A stretch of 64,000 nucleotides of DNA from Bacteroidales bacterium (GTDB lineage: Bacteria > Bacteroidota > Bacteroidia > Bacteroidales > P3). Of this stretch, positions 9,124-20,100 are shown one piece after another. The notes under the pieces are model-generated. The model saw only the letters and a program-made list of their open reading frames with translations. It was not told the DNA's origin and searched no databases. Location: the NCBI GenBank assembly GCA_024681475.1, contig JAILAT010000049.1:1-64000 (forward strand), written 5' to 3'. How positions within the stretch are numbered: position 1 is the first letter of the stretch; every line of letters starts with the position of its first letter. Both the position numbers and the translations under genes were made by a program.

Positions 9124-10935
9124 CTAGTCGAGCACGGCGTGAAGTTCAGCGTCGTTCCAGTAAGTCATGCGGCGGTACTCGTTTTCAGCGTCTTTCTTGC
9201 GGGTGAGGACCTTCTGGTCGTCGACATACTGGCGTATGCGGCGGAAGTCGGCGAGGTATTTGTTCCACTCTTCGTCGTCGAGACGGCGTTTTTGCGACAG
9301 ATGGCACAGTATCTGGTAGGCGTGGCGGCGTTTTGCGGCGGGGTAGGCCTCCCACAGCTGGTCGAAGCGGGCGTGGATATCCTGCCAGGAGGCCAAGGTG
9401 CCGTTTTCGACGTCAGCGATGAGCTGCTGCAGGTCGCCGTCGGCGACGAGCTGTCCGCCGATGTTCACCCAGTGGGTGACGCGTTCGCCGTCGCAGCCTT
9501 CGCCCGAGGGCAGCGCTGTCTCTGCCGCGTCGTCGCCGCAGAGCGTCTTCATGGCGTAGTATACCAGCATATCGTAGTAAGCCTTGTAGCCTTCGCCCGA
9601 CTTGAGTATAACAGTCTTGCGTTTGCCTTTCTCCATGCCGTGGCCCTCAATGTCGGTCTTGCCTTCGCGGTAGGCCTCTTCGGTCCAGATGTGCAGCAGG
9701 TCGCGGGCGATGACCATCTCCTCGGCGGTGTCGGGTGCCAGGTTGTCGAACTCGATGTGTTGTGCCTTGTAGCGACGTTTGTCGCGTTTGGCGAACTTCT
9801 TCGAGTTGCGGTCCATGGCATACATGTTGTAGAGCCACCAGTATGCGGGCATCACCTCCAGACGGTTCTTGGCGGCGTTGTTGTTGACCAGGGCGAAAGG
9901 CAGGGTGATGTTGAGCTCCGAGGGGTAGTCGGCCTTGGCAAGCAGACAGTAGCTGGCGAAGCGGCTGGAGTGTTTGAGGCTTACGCAGAGGCCAGGCCAG
10001 AAGCCGCGGCCGGCAGCGATCTCGTTGTCGGCGGTGCGGCTGTTGTGGTTGGAGCCGAGGGTGCCGCCGGCGGCCACGTTGCTCTGTCCCATCACCAGTG
10101 CGGCGATGAGGAACGAGTTGTTGTGGTGCTGTTCGTGGGCGGGGAAGATGATGCTGCAGCCCACCTCGCAGCGTGCCAGCGTCGAGTTGTCGCCCACCAC
10201 ACTGTCGTTGAGGCGCAAACCATATTCCAGCGTGACATGTTCGCCCAGCAGGAAACGCTGTGCGATGATGCCGAATTCCAGCTTGCAGCCGTAGCCCACC
10301 ACGCCGTCGGTCAGTGCGATGCACTCTTCGATGCGTGAGGGGTCGTCGGCTGTGGAGCGCACCGCCACGTTGTGGATGCGCTTGGTGTTCTTGATGACAC
10401 ATCCGTCGCCCGCCGTGGCGTAGGAGCCTTCGGGGGTGGCGAGATGCTGACGTGTAATGCTTTCGAGACGCTCCATCAGTTGGCTCTGTCCGCGGAAGCG
10501 TGCCCAGAGGTAGGCGTCGCCGATGGTCATGCCGCTGAAGGGCAGAATGCGGCGTCCGCCGTTCTCGTTCATGGGTTCCAGCCATGCGTAGTCGGCCTTG
10601 TCGCCGCTGACGGCGGTCATTTCGTCGACATTGAACAGCAAGCAGCCGTTGCCGATGGTGTAGCCCGAAAGATAATGCACATTATGTATGGCGCAGCCGC
10701 TGTCTATGGTGCAGTTGCGCAGCAGCGAGTGGCTGACGCCTACGGGCAGCACCAGCTCGCCGTCGGCCAGGGTGCCGGGTTGCAGCGCGCCCAGCTTCAC
10801 GGTGCCCAGCAGCGTGGTGTTGCGAAGGCATGCCGTGTCGAAGCCTTCGGCTACAAGCACATGCTCCCAATTCTCGGCCGTGTTGCCCTGCGTTTGCAGG
10901 ACAGCAATCTCAGATGATGATAAATTATGATACAT
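9124..10935 (-). CDS. DUF4954 family protein (left-handed beta-helix-like)
   Basis: A 603-aa cytoplasmic protein matching the Bacteroidetes DUF4954 family (start MYHNLSSSEIAVLQTQG, then FDTACLRNTTLLGTVKLG). The first 350 residues contain turns of the kind GCAIHNVHYLSGYTIGNGCL and VVGDNSTLARCEVG. These imply a hexapeptide-type left-handed beta-helix as in sugar nucleotidyltransferases. The C-terminal third is helical and charged. It follows nagB, separated by a strong hairpin, which suggests a role in amino-sugar or UDP-sugar metabolism; that role is inferred from context only. Activity is unknown. Confidence 0.8.
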   Translation of the reverse strand: MYHNLSSSEIAVLQTQGNTAENWEHVLVAEGFDTACLRNTTLLGTVKLGALQPGTLADGELVLPVGVSHSLLRNCTIDSGCAIHNVHYLSGYTIGNGCLLFNVDEMTAVSGDKADYAWLEPMNENGGRRILPFSGMTIGDAYLWARFRGQSQLMERLESITRQHLATPEGSYATAGDGCVIKNTKRIHNVAVRSTADDPSRIEECIALTDGVVGYGCKLEFGIIAQRFLLGEHVTLEYGLRLNDSVVGDNSTLARCEVGCSIIFPAHEQHHNNSFLIAALVMGQSNVAAGGTLGSNHNSRTADNEIAAGRGFWPGLCVSLKHSSRFASYCLLAKADYPSELNITLPFALVNNNAAKNRLEVMPAYWWLYNMYAMDRNSKKFAKRDKRRYKAQHIEFDNLAPDTAEEMVIARDLLHIWTEEAYREGKTDIEGHGMEKGKRKTVILKSGEGYKAYYDMLVYYAMKTLCGDDAAETALPSGEGCDGERVTHWVNIGGQLVADGDLQQLIADVENGTLASWQDIHARFDQLWEAYPAAKRRHAYQILCHLSQKRRLDDEEWNKYLADFRRIRQYVDDQKVLTRKKDAENEYRRMTYWNDAELHAVLD

Positions 10936-10952
10936 ATTATTTATATAAAATA

Positions 10953-10980
10953 GGCAGGGCGGCGTCTGCGCCGCCCTGCC
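10953..10980 (-). terminator. Strong hairpin between nagB and the DUF4954 gene
   Basis: GGCAGGGCGGCG and CGCCGCCCTGCC form a perfect 12-bp stem with a 4-nt loop. Read on the minus strand it is followed by TATTTTATATAAATAA, so it may act as an intrinsic terminator or attenuator after nagB, or as a 3' stabiliser of the nagB message. Confidence 0.7.
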
Positions 10981-10989
10981 GAAAGACTG

Positions 10990-11814
10990 TCAGACGTTGT
11001 AGTAACCAAGGAATTCTTCGATGGCACCTTCAATACGCTGTTTATCCTTGAAATATTCATAGGTGCTGATTTTCAGCTCCACGGTGGCCTCTTCGTCGCA
11101 GAATACGATGCCGTGGGCGTGCATCTGCAACATGCTGGAAGTCCACATGTGGCTTATGCCGTTCTCGATCATGTGGTGCAGGGCGCGGGCTTTGTGGGGG
11201 CCGTTGCAGAGAATGAGCACCTCGCGGGCATCCATCACGGTGCCGACGCCGACGGTCAGTGCCTGTTTGGGCACCTTGTTCACGTCGTTGTCGAAGAAAC
11301 GGCAGTTGGCCTGTATGGTGTTGGTCGTCAGTGTCTTGATACGGGTGCGCGACGACAGGCTCGAGCCAGGCTCATTGAAAGCGATGTGGCCGTCGGGGCC
11401 CACGCCGCCCATGAAGAGGTCGATGCCGCCAGCCTCGGCAATCATCTGCTCGTAGTGTTCGCATTCAGCAATCAGGTCGGGAGCGTTGCCATCGAGAATG
11501 TGCACATTCTCCTTCTTGATGTTGATGTGGTTGAAGAAATTGGTCCACATGAAGCTGTGGTAGCTTTCGGGGTGCTCTACCGGCAGCCCCACATATTCGT
11601 CCATATTGAACGTCACCACGTTCTCAAAGTTCACCAGACCCGCCTTGTTGAGTTTGATGAGGTGTTTGTACAGGCCCAGCGGCGAGCTGCCCGTGGGGCA
11701 TCCCAGTTTGAAGGGTCTTTCGGCCGTGGGACCGAACTCGTTGATGCGGTGTGCCACGTAGTTGGCTGCCGCTCGCGACATTTCGTCGTAGTTCTTTGTA
11801 ATTAATACGCGCAT
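10990..11814 (-). CDS. nagB: Glucosamine-6-phosphate deaminase
   Basis: A 274-aa enzyme converting glucosamine-6-phosphate to fructose-6-phosphate and ammonia. The residue numbering coincides with the well-studied Escherichia coli enzyme: D72 and E73 in [10 protein letters not shown]141 and H143 in [16 protein letters not shown], and E148. The phosphate-binding region [10 protein letters not shown] is at 38-47. It lies 47 nt downstream of recQ and upstream of DUF4954 on the same strand, so the three may form one transcript. It would feed amino sugars from wall recycling or host glycans into glycolysis. Confidence 0.96.
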   Translation of the reverse strand: MRVLITKNYDEMSRAAANYVAHRINEFGPTAERPFKLGCPTGSSPLGLYKHLIKLNKAGLVNFENVVTFNMDEYVGLPVEHPESYHSFMWTNFFNHINIKKENVHILDGNAPDLIAECEHYEQMIAEAGGIDLFMGGVGPDGHIAFNEPGSSLSSRTRIKTLTTNTIQANCRFFDNDVNKVPKQALTVGVGTVMDAREVLILCNGPHKARALHHMIENGISHMWTSSMLQMHAHGIVFCDEEATVELKISTYEYFKDKQRIEGAIEEFLGYYNV

Positions 11815-11861
11815 AAAATGATAACTTTTATATTGGAAAATAGGTTTAAATTATTATGTCT

Positions 11862-14066
<2,205 letters not shown>

Positions 14067-14417
14067 TGTCTCCTCAATGCTACGTTTTTTGGGTGCCGAT
14101 GGCGGCAGCCATATTATCGTTTGTCAAATTATTTTGCCATGCAGACAATTTATAAAATAATTCGTCGTTATCGTTTTGTTATTGTTTTACAAAGTTACGA
14201 ATTATTTTCGAAACGTCAAAAAAAAAATTGAAGCGAGGGGAGTAGACTGGGTGAAAGCAGTTGAAATACAGACAATTGACAAAATGCGAAAAGCTGTCGT
14301 CCATCTGTCGTGGAGGCATGGAGACAGCGTTGTCGGCAGTGCGGAATTGTTTTTTTCGGCCCCTGTAGCACCCCCCACGAAGGCGTATGAGAATAATACC
14401 CAAACACAACAAGCATC
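14067..14417. promoter_or_regulatory. Intergenic region between recQ and lptB
   Basis: A 351-bp AT-rich region between divergent genes. It holds the recQ promoter described separately. No exact TAnnTTTG box for lptB was found on the plus strand. A plus-strand ORF of 88 codons (14176-14442) overlaps the lptB start and has no recognisable features; it is treated as chance. Confidence 0.5.
14190..14220 (-). promoter_or_regulatory. Bacteroidetes-type promoter for recQ
   Basis: On the minus strand TTTG (complement of 14217-14220) is followed by exactly 19 nt and TAACTTTG (complement of 14190-14197). This matches the TTTG-N19-TAnnTTTG housekeeping consensus and points toward recQ, with an expected leader of about 115 nt. 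Confidence 0.75.
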
Positions 14418-15176
14418 ATGGAACTCCGAACAGAAAGCGTAGTCAAGAAATATAAGAGCCGCACCGTCGTCAACCACGTGAGTGTCAGCGTCCAACAGGG
14501 TGAGATAGTGGGTCTGCTGGGTCCCAACGGCGCCGGCAAGACCACCACCTTCTACATGATAGTGGGCATCATCCATCCCAACGAGGGACGTGTCTTCCTC
14601 GACGACACCGAGATTACGTCGCTGCCCATGTATCGCCGCGCGCAGCGCGGCGTGGGCTACCTGGCGCAGGAGGCCTCCGTCTTCCGCCAGATGACCGTGG
14701 AGGACAACATCATGTCCATCCTCGAGTTCCGCAAAGACCTCGACAAACAGCAGCAGCGCGACAAGCTCGAGGCGCTGCTTAACGAATTCGGCCTGCAGAA
14801 GATACGCCGCAGCAAAGGCATACAGCTCTCCGGCGGCGAGCGACGCCGCACCGAGATAGCCCGCGCCCTGGCCAACGACCCCAAATTCCTGTTGCTCGAC
14901 GAGCCCTTCGCCGGCGTCGACCCCATCGCCGTGCAGGATATCCAAGACATCGTGGCGCACCTGAAAGAGAAGGATATAGGCATCCTCATCACCGACCACA
15001 ACGTCAACGAGACGCTGCGCATCACCGACCGCGCCTACCTGCTCTACGAAGGCACCGTGCTGCACCACGGCACCCCCGAAGACATCGCCAACGACCCCGA
15101 CGCCCGCGCCAAATACCTGGGCCGCGACTTCGTATGGCACGGCCGCAAGGTGACCAAGAAGTTGGAAGAGGAGTAG
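14418..15176 (+). CDS. lptB: LPS export ABC transporter ATP-binding protein
   Basis: A 252-aa ATPase that drives extraction of lipopolysaccharide from the inner membrane with LptFG. Walker A GPNGAGKTT is at 35-43, the signature LSGGERRRTEIARAL is near 136-150, and Walker B LLLDEPFAGVDP follows. The Q-loop text LAQEASVFRQMTVEDNI and the C-terminal YLGRDF are characteristic of LptB rather than of generic importers. LptFG are not in this window, but an LptD-like gene is present at 47841. The downstream gene (66 nt away) is functionally unrelated. Confidence 0.93.
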   Translation: MELRTESVVKKYKSRTVVNHVSVSVQQGEIVGLLGPNGAGKTTTFYMIVGIIHPNEGRVFLDDTEITSLPMYRRAQRGVGYLAQEASVFRQMTVEDNIMSILEFRKDLDKQQQRDKLEALLNEFGLQKIRRSKGIQLSGGERRRTEIARALANDPKFLLLDEPFAGVDPIAVQDIQDIVAHLKEKDIGILITDHNVNETLRITDRAYLLYEGTVLHHGTPEDIANDPDARAKYLGRDFVWHGRKVTKKLEEE

Positions 15177-15242
15177 CGCCTAGCGCGAAGAAAAACAAGT
15201 GAAAAAACGACCCAAAGAATCGGGAATACAGTATAGTAAACG

Positions 15243-16619
15243 ATGACAGAGACACAGAACATAGAATACAAACAGACTTGGCGAGACGAATATCTCAAGT
15301 GGATATGTGGATTCGCCAACGCACAAGGGGGCACTATCTTCGTTGGTATTGACGACAAAGGCAAGGTCTGCGGTGTTGAAAATGCGCCAAAGCTGATGGA
15401 GGATATCCCCAACAAAGTGCGTGACTTGCTGGGTGTTGTGGTCGATGTCAACCTACACAAGAAAGGGCGGAAGGAATATCTGGAGATTGTAACCGAGCCC
15501 TATCCATACCCCATAAGCTACAAAGGACAGTATCATTACCGTAGCGGCAGCACCAAGCAGGAGTTGAAGGGTGCCGCCCTCGACCGCTTCATGATGCGCA
15601 AAATAGGCCGCACGTGGGATGGAGTGCCCATACCCCATTTGAAGGTTGATGATTTGGACAATAGGACCTTTGATGATTTCCGCAGATATGCCAAACGCAG
15701 TGGCCGTATAGACGAAGTCACCCTGTCAGGCGACAACGAAGAATTGCTTGACAAGCTTCGTCTGACCGACGGCAAATACCTAAAACGCGCTGCTGCGCTG
15801 CTGTTCCATCCAGATCCGGAGCGATATGTCACCGGCGCTTACGTCAAGATAGGCTATTTCAAGGAAAATGCAGACTTGATATACCAGGACGAGATACATG
15901 GCAATCTGTTTCAGCAATCGAAGGGCACACTCGACCTGTTGACCACCAAGTATATGAGTGCGGAGATATCGTATGACGGCATCCATCGGGTGGAGACCCT
16001 ACCCGTGCCGCGCGAGGCATTGCGTGAGGCAATCCTCAACGCCATAGTCCACAAGACCTACGAGAGCAACACCCCGATACAGATTGCCGTATTTGACGAC
16101 CGAATAGAGATTTGGAACACGGGGGTGCTGCCGGAAGGGTGGACGATAGAGGATTTCCTCAAGCCCCACCGCAGCAGTCCCTACAATCCTGACATCGCCC
16201 ACGCATTCTTCCGTGCCGGTGAGATTGAGTCATGGGGACGTGGCATTCAGCGTATTGTCAATGCCTGCAAGGAAGCAGGCAGTCTGGAGCCGCAGTTCCG
16301 ATTCGACGGCACCGGAGTGTGGCAGATATTCCCAAAAACTACCTCAAAAACTAGCCCAAAAACTAGCTCAAAAACTACAACAAAAACTACAACAAAAACT
16401 ACAACAATCAATGAAGTTCAGGACCTGATTCTGAATAAATTACGAAAATACCCAAATTCTACACGCAAGGATTTATTGGAAGAACTACCACAAATGACCA
16501 TTAATGGCATTCAATACCACATTGTCCAGCTGCAAAAGAAGGGGCTGCTCAAAAGAGTGGGCGGTACTCGTGGCGGCTACTGGCAAGTGATTGATGGTGC
16601 CGGGAAGAAGCCACGATAG
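15243..16619 (+). CDS. AlbA/Schlafen-type DNA-binding, GHKL ATP-binding regulator
   Basis: A 458-aa protein of the RecG-related or AlbA_2 regulator group. Residues 1-125 form the AlbA_2 domain (EYKQTW, GFANAQGGTIFVGIDDKG). About 255-350 is a GHKL-type ATPase domain (REAILNAIVHKTY, RIEIWNTGVLPEG, ESWGRGIQRIV). A Lys/Thr/Ser linker at about 365-385 encoded by 12-bp repeats follows, then a winged-helix domain (RKDLLEELPQMTINGIQYHI). Such genes are frequent accessory or horizontally moved regulators; the target is unknown. Its stop is followed, in the same reading frame, by the tail of a YGGG-repeat gene, suggesting insertion into or deletion of that gene. Confidence 0.85.
   Translation: MTETQNIEYKQTWRDEYLKWICGFANAQGGTIFVGIDDKGKVCGVENAPKLMEDIPNKVRDLLGVVVDVNLHKKGRKEYLEIVTEPYPYPISYKGQYHYRSGSTKQELKGAALDRFMMRKIGRTWDGVPIPHLKVDDLDNRTFDDFRRYAKRSGRIDEVTLSGDNEELLDKLRLTDGKYLKRAAALLFHPDPERYVTGAYVKIGYFKENADLIYQDEIHGNLFQQSKGTLDLLTTKYMSAEISYDGIHRVETLPVPREALREAILNAIVHKTYESNTPIQIAVFDDRIEIWNTGVLPEGWTIEDFLKPHRSSPYNPDIAHAFFRAGEIESWGRGIQRIVNACKEAGSLEPQFRFDGTGVWQIFPKTTSKTSPKTSSKTTTKTTTKTTTINEVQDLILNKLRKYPNSTRKDLLEELPQMTINGIQYHIVQLQKKGLLKRVGGTRGGYWQVIDGAGKKPR
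16335..16406 (+). repeat. In-frame short tandem repeat in the regulator linker
   Basis: Near-perfect units of AAAACTACAACA and variants such as AAAACTAGCCCA and AAAACTAGCTCA encode K-T-T/S-x units between the ATPase and winged-helix domains. The 12-bp period preserves frame, so copy-number change would only alter linker length. Confidence 0.8.
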
Positions 16620-16709
16620 AAAGGCACGGCACACGTGGACACCGATGTCTACGGCGGCGGCAGCCAGGGTACCGTCAATGGCGGCACGCAAGTGACAATA
16701 GAAGGATAG
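16620..16709 (+). pseudogene. 3' remnant of a YGGG-repeat giant gene
   Basis: Bases 16623-16709 read GTAHVDTDVYGGGSQGTVNG and onward to a TAG. They match the last 87 bp of the first giant gene (21706-21792) at 78 of 87 positions by direct comparison. The fragment has no start and begins one codon after the stop of the AlbA-type gene, in the same frame. It is best read as the surviving tail of a fourth paralogue upstream of the three intact ones, most of which was lost or replaced. Confidence 0.85.
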
Positions 16710-16772
16710 AGAAGGACTGGTGTGAGGCTGTGAAAGACGGCATTTGGGAGTAAGAAGCGATAGAGATAGCGA

Positions 16773-16830
16773 GCGGCGGAGCGTCGCTCCGCCGCGACAG
16801 AGAAGGTTCAACGAGCCAAAAAGCTCGTTG
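16773..16830 (+). terminator. Paired hairpins, probable terminator
   Basis: GCGGCGGAGC-GTC-GCTCCGCCGC (16773-16795) is a perfect 10-bp stem. CAACGAGC-CAAAAA-GCTCGTTG (16809-16830) is a perfect 8-bp stem followed by a T-rich stretch (GCTTTGCTGTTGCTTTT). Together they probably end transcription from the upstream gene and its remnant tail. Confidence 0.6.
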
Positions 16831-16869
16831 AGCTTTGCTGTTGCTTTTAACATTAATTAAGGGTCGGAG

Positions 16870-16900
16870 TTTTTTTTTCCAAAAAATAATCGTATCTTTG
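16870..16900 (+). promoter_or_regulatory. Promoter of the first giant gene
   Basis: TATCTTTG at 16893-16900 matches the -7 consensus; a TTTT (for TTTG) stands 19 nt upstream at 16870-16873. Transcription from about 16908 would give a leader near 230 nt. Confidence 0.65.
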
Positions 16901-17136
16901 CAATTGGGATACTATCCACTGCTTGTTGTGCAACACGTTGGTTGCTAGGCGAGTATGTTGATGTTTCCCTTATTATAGTTTTGTAGGTTTATATAGGTAA
17001 GATGCGGTTGTAGGATTACATGATAGCGGGAAAAAATTCACCAAGGGAGGAGGAGACGGATTACAAATCCGATTAGGTAGAAAGACAGAAAAAACATCAT
17101 TGAAAAAAATCCAGAAGTGGAGAAACACAACAAGAT

Positions 17137-20100
17137 ATGAAAAAAACACCAGAAACAAAGGTACTAGGAAAGATAATACTGCTGGCCGTGATGATGGCTG
17201 CAGGACTATTGGCTTCGGGTTCGGCCAAGGCCCAATCTTATTATGTCATAATGGCCAGTAATAATGGCACATGGCATTATCTGGGCAACTCGGACAACAA
17301 TACGACCATTGACGATATGACGACATTCAGCTATGCCTCATGTGTCTGGACATATGAAAGCAACAACATGTACATCAATGGGTATTATCTCCGTAGTAAT
17401 GGTAATAACGATTATTTTGCGCTTTATAATGGTACCAGTGGCAACACAACAACAATAACCATCACTGGTAATAAAATCTACAGAAATCAGTATTCTACAG
17501 GTGGTTGGTGGTCAACCACCTATTATGCCCGATATCTTCGCTATAACAATGGCTGGACATCCACCACTACTGCCAATGACGGTACGCAAGCGGCATATAC
17601 AATCTCGTCGTATTCCGCCCAATCGCTTTCCGCTCCTACCATCACATCCTCCTATACAACGTTTACCGCACTGGGTTCGCAATCCTCCACTCATTCGAAT
17701 TCAACATACACCTATCCCCGATACCAACTTTCGGGGAGCAGCACCTATTACATAAGCGAAGGAGAGAGCACCCCTAACAACTCTACTACAGCACCCACCA
17801 CCACTTCGGGCATCACCTATACTTGGACCCTGAACGACGGAACAAATGACGACGGGCATGTGCGTATCAATGCCACTACTGGCGAGGTGACATATTATGA
17901 CACATATATAGAGAACACCGTAACGACCATCAAAGTGACGGCCACACATACAGCCAGCGGCCTTACTGCTTCGGCGACCAAGGCACTTGCATTCAATGCG
18001 CTTCCTGTTGCCAACCCGACCGCCATCAGTGCAACCGCTAAAACAATTATTGAGGGTGATATATGGGCTGCTAACAACTATACCCTTACCGTTCCGTCGG
18101 GCTACAGCCCCTATAAGTATGTTACGGCCTCTAGCAGCAACACCAGTGTTGCCACGGTGGCCAACAGTGACGGCGGCTTCACTATTACGGGCGTGGCTGC
18201 CGGCAACGCGACGATAACCATTACCGCCTATCAGCAGGACAACACCACTGTGGCCGCCACAACCACCTTCACGTTGACAGTGATAGGGACAGGCGTCAGC
18301 GGTAGCACGGTGACGCTTATCGATTTGGAGGACCATAACTGGAGCTACTATCAGGCCAGCGGCAATTTGCCGACTGGTTATCCGACAGAATATCTCTCGT
18401 CGCCCAATCCGCGCAATGTGAAGATTACCTATCGAGGCATAAATGCGACTGATAGCAAGCCTCATCTTGCCAATGGCAATGCAATAGATAATGCGACCGC
18501 TGTTGCCATTTCTGCGCTTGACGGAGAGGGACAGAACGAGATGATATATTACAAAACTTTGGAGAAGAGTGTGCTTGGCATGTCGGGCGACTATCCGTAT
18601 CAGGTCATCTCCAATCCTTTCAGCAAACGCCCTTCGACAGGCAGCGGCAATAGCAAGGTGTATTATGGCTTTGCCGGCTGGAAAGTCGTTGATGGAGGAG
18701 AGTATATCTCTGAGTATGCTGATAATGCTGTTCTCCCGCTTGATGCCACTATCCATTTCACAGCCCTTGATGCTGGCTATACCCCAAACTGCACCTCGGC
18801 GGAGGTGGTTTTCGAAGCTACTTGGGCCACCGCCACTGTCCAAACAGGAAGCAGTGCCCAAACGTTCACCGGCGGCACATACGAGACCAATTTCTGGGTA
18901 CTTAGCGGTAATAACGATATAGGAAATTTAAATATTCCTGGCAGTTGTACTATGAGTGCACGATATCCCGATGGTACTACTAACTTTACACGAAACCTGA
19001 CTGGCAGAATCAGAGCTAGCGGTGACAATTCCAAGGTGGAATTCGTGAATATGAACAGTACGGGAGAGGTAAATGCTCGTGGATACACCTTCACTGTTGG
19101 TCGCGGAGTGACCAACAGTGGCGATGGTGGTGAATTGATAGGTTGTGCGGCTAATCAAGCTTGTGTCCATACTGTAAAAGTAGAGAGTGGGAAATACGCA
19201 AGTCTTAGGAATTTTACTTCTGGTATTTCTTCTGGAAATTCAGTCGACCAGTTTATGATATTGGGTTGTGACTACGATAGGGCTCGTGCAGTGTCTACAG
19301 CTTCCTATAATGAAAAACTAAATATAACTGGAAGTATGTATGTGGCAGGAACATCTTTGGATTTACAAAGAGCCTCTGGTGCCTTGTATGTCCGTTGCAT
19401 CATTAAAAGTGGTAATTTCCTATCATCAGTGGCAATAGACAATAACTATACTGGTGCAGGTGGAACACAAACGTATTATTTTTCTGTCGGAAATTCCAAT
19501 ACACAAAATGCAGGACGACGTTATCTTGTGATGGAAGGAGGTATCATTAAAGGAATCGCTGGAGGAATGGATGAGGATAACGACCAAAACACGGGAGCCA
19601 GGGCTTTTGACCTCCGTGTTCGCGGAACGGCCCAAATCGATGGTGTAGTGTATGGCGCTGCTGAATTTGCCGGTGGACGCGGAATACGTACCATGGTCTT
19701 TACTGGTGGTACAATCAATGGTTGGATAGCGGGAGGAGCTAATGGTACCCAAGAGAGTGGAGGTGCATTAAATGGTACATCGTATCTTTATTTTGGTGGT
19801 ACTGCAAGAGCAGTTTGTGCAAATGCAACAGCCAATACTGTTATGAATCGTGCTGTGGGTGGTAATGTGTTCGGAGCAGGCTGCGGATTTAATAACAACA
19901 GTACTGCAGGACAGGTCTCTCTTGGCACTAATGTTGTCATCGCAGACGAATCGATTATTGATCGAGGTGTCTATGGCGGCGGATCATACGGTTATACAAC
20001 TTCTACATCCAAAATCTTCATTCTTGGCGGAACTGTCAACGGAAAGGACGGCGGTGTCAACGGCACCTCGTATCAGGCATCCATCACTGGAGGTGTCTTT

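Larger units (their letters stand above)
16710..17136 (+). promoter_or_regulatory. Non-coding leader region of the first giant gene
   Basis: This 427-bp gene-free stretch holds two hairpins (16773-16795 and 16809-16830), a promoter (16870-16900) and then about 230 nt of leader before the ATG at 17137. The leader contains a GTTGTGCAAC palindrome near 16926 and a CGGATT-ACA-AATCCG stem near 17054. No ORF of note, and no match to a riboswitch known to me, was seen. Confidence 0.55.

Noticed and set aside
14176-14442. 88-aa plus-strand ORF before lptB
   Set aside because: It overlaps the lptB start out of frame and crosses the recQ promoter.
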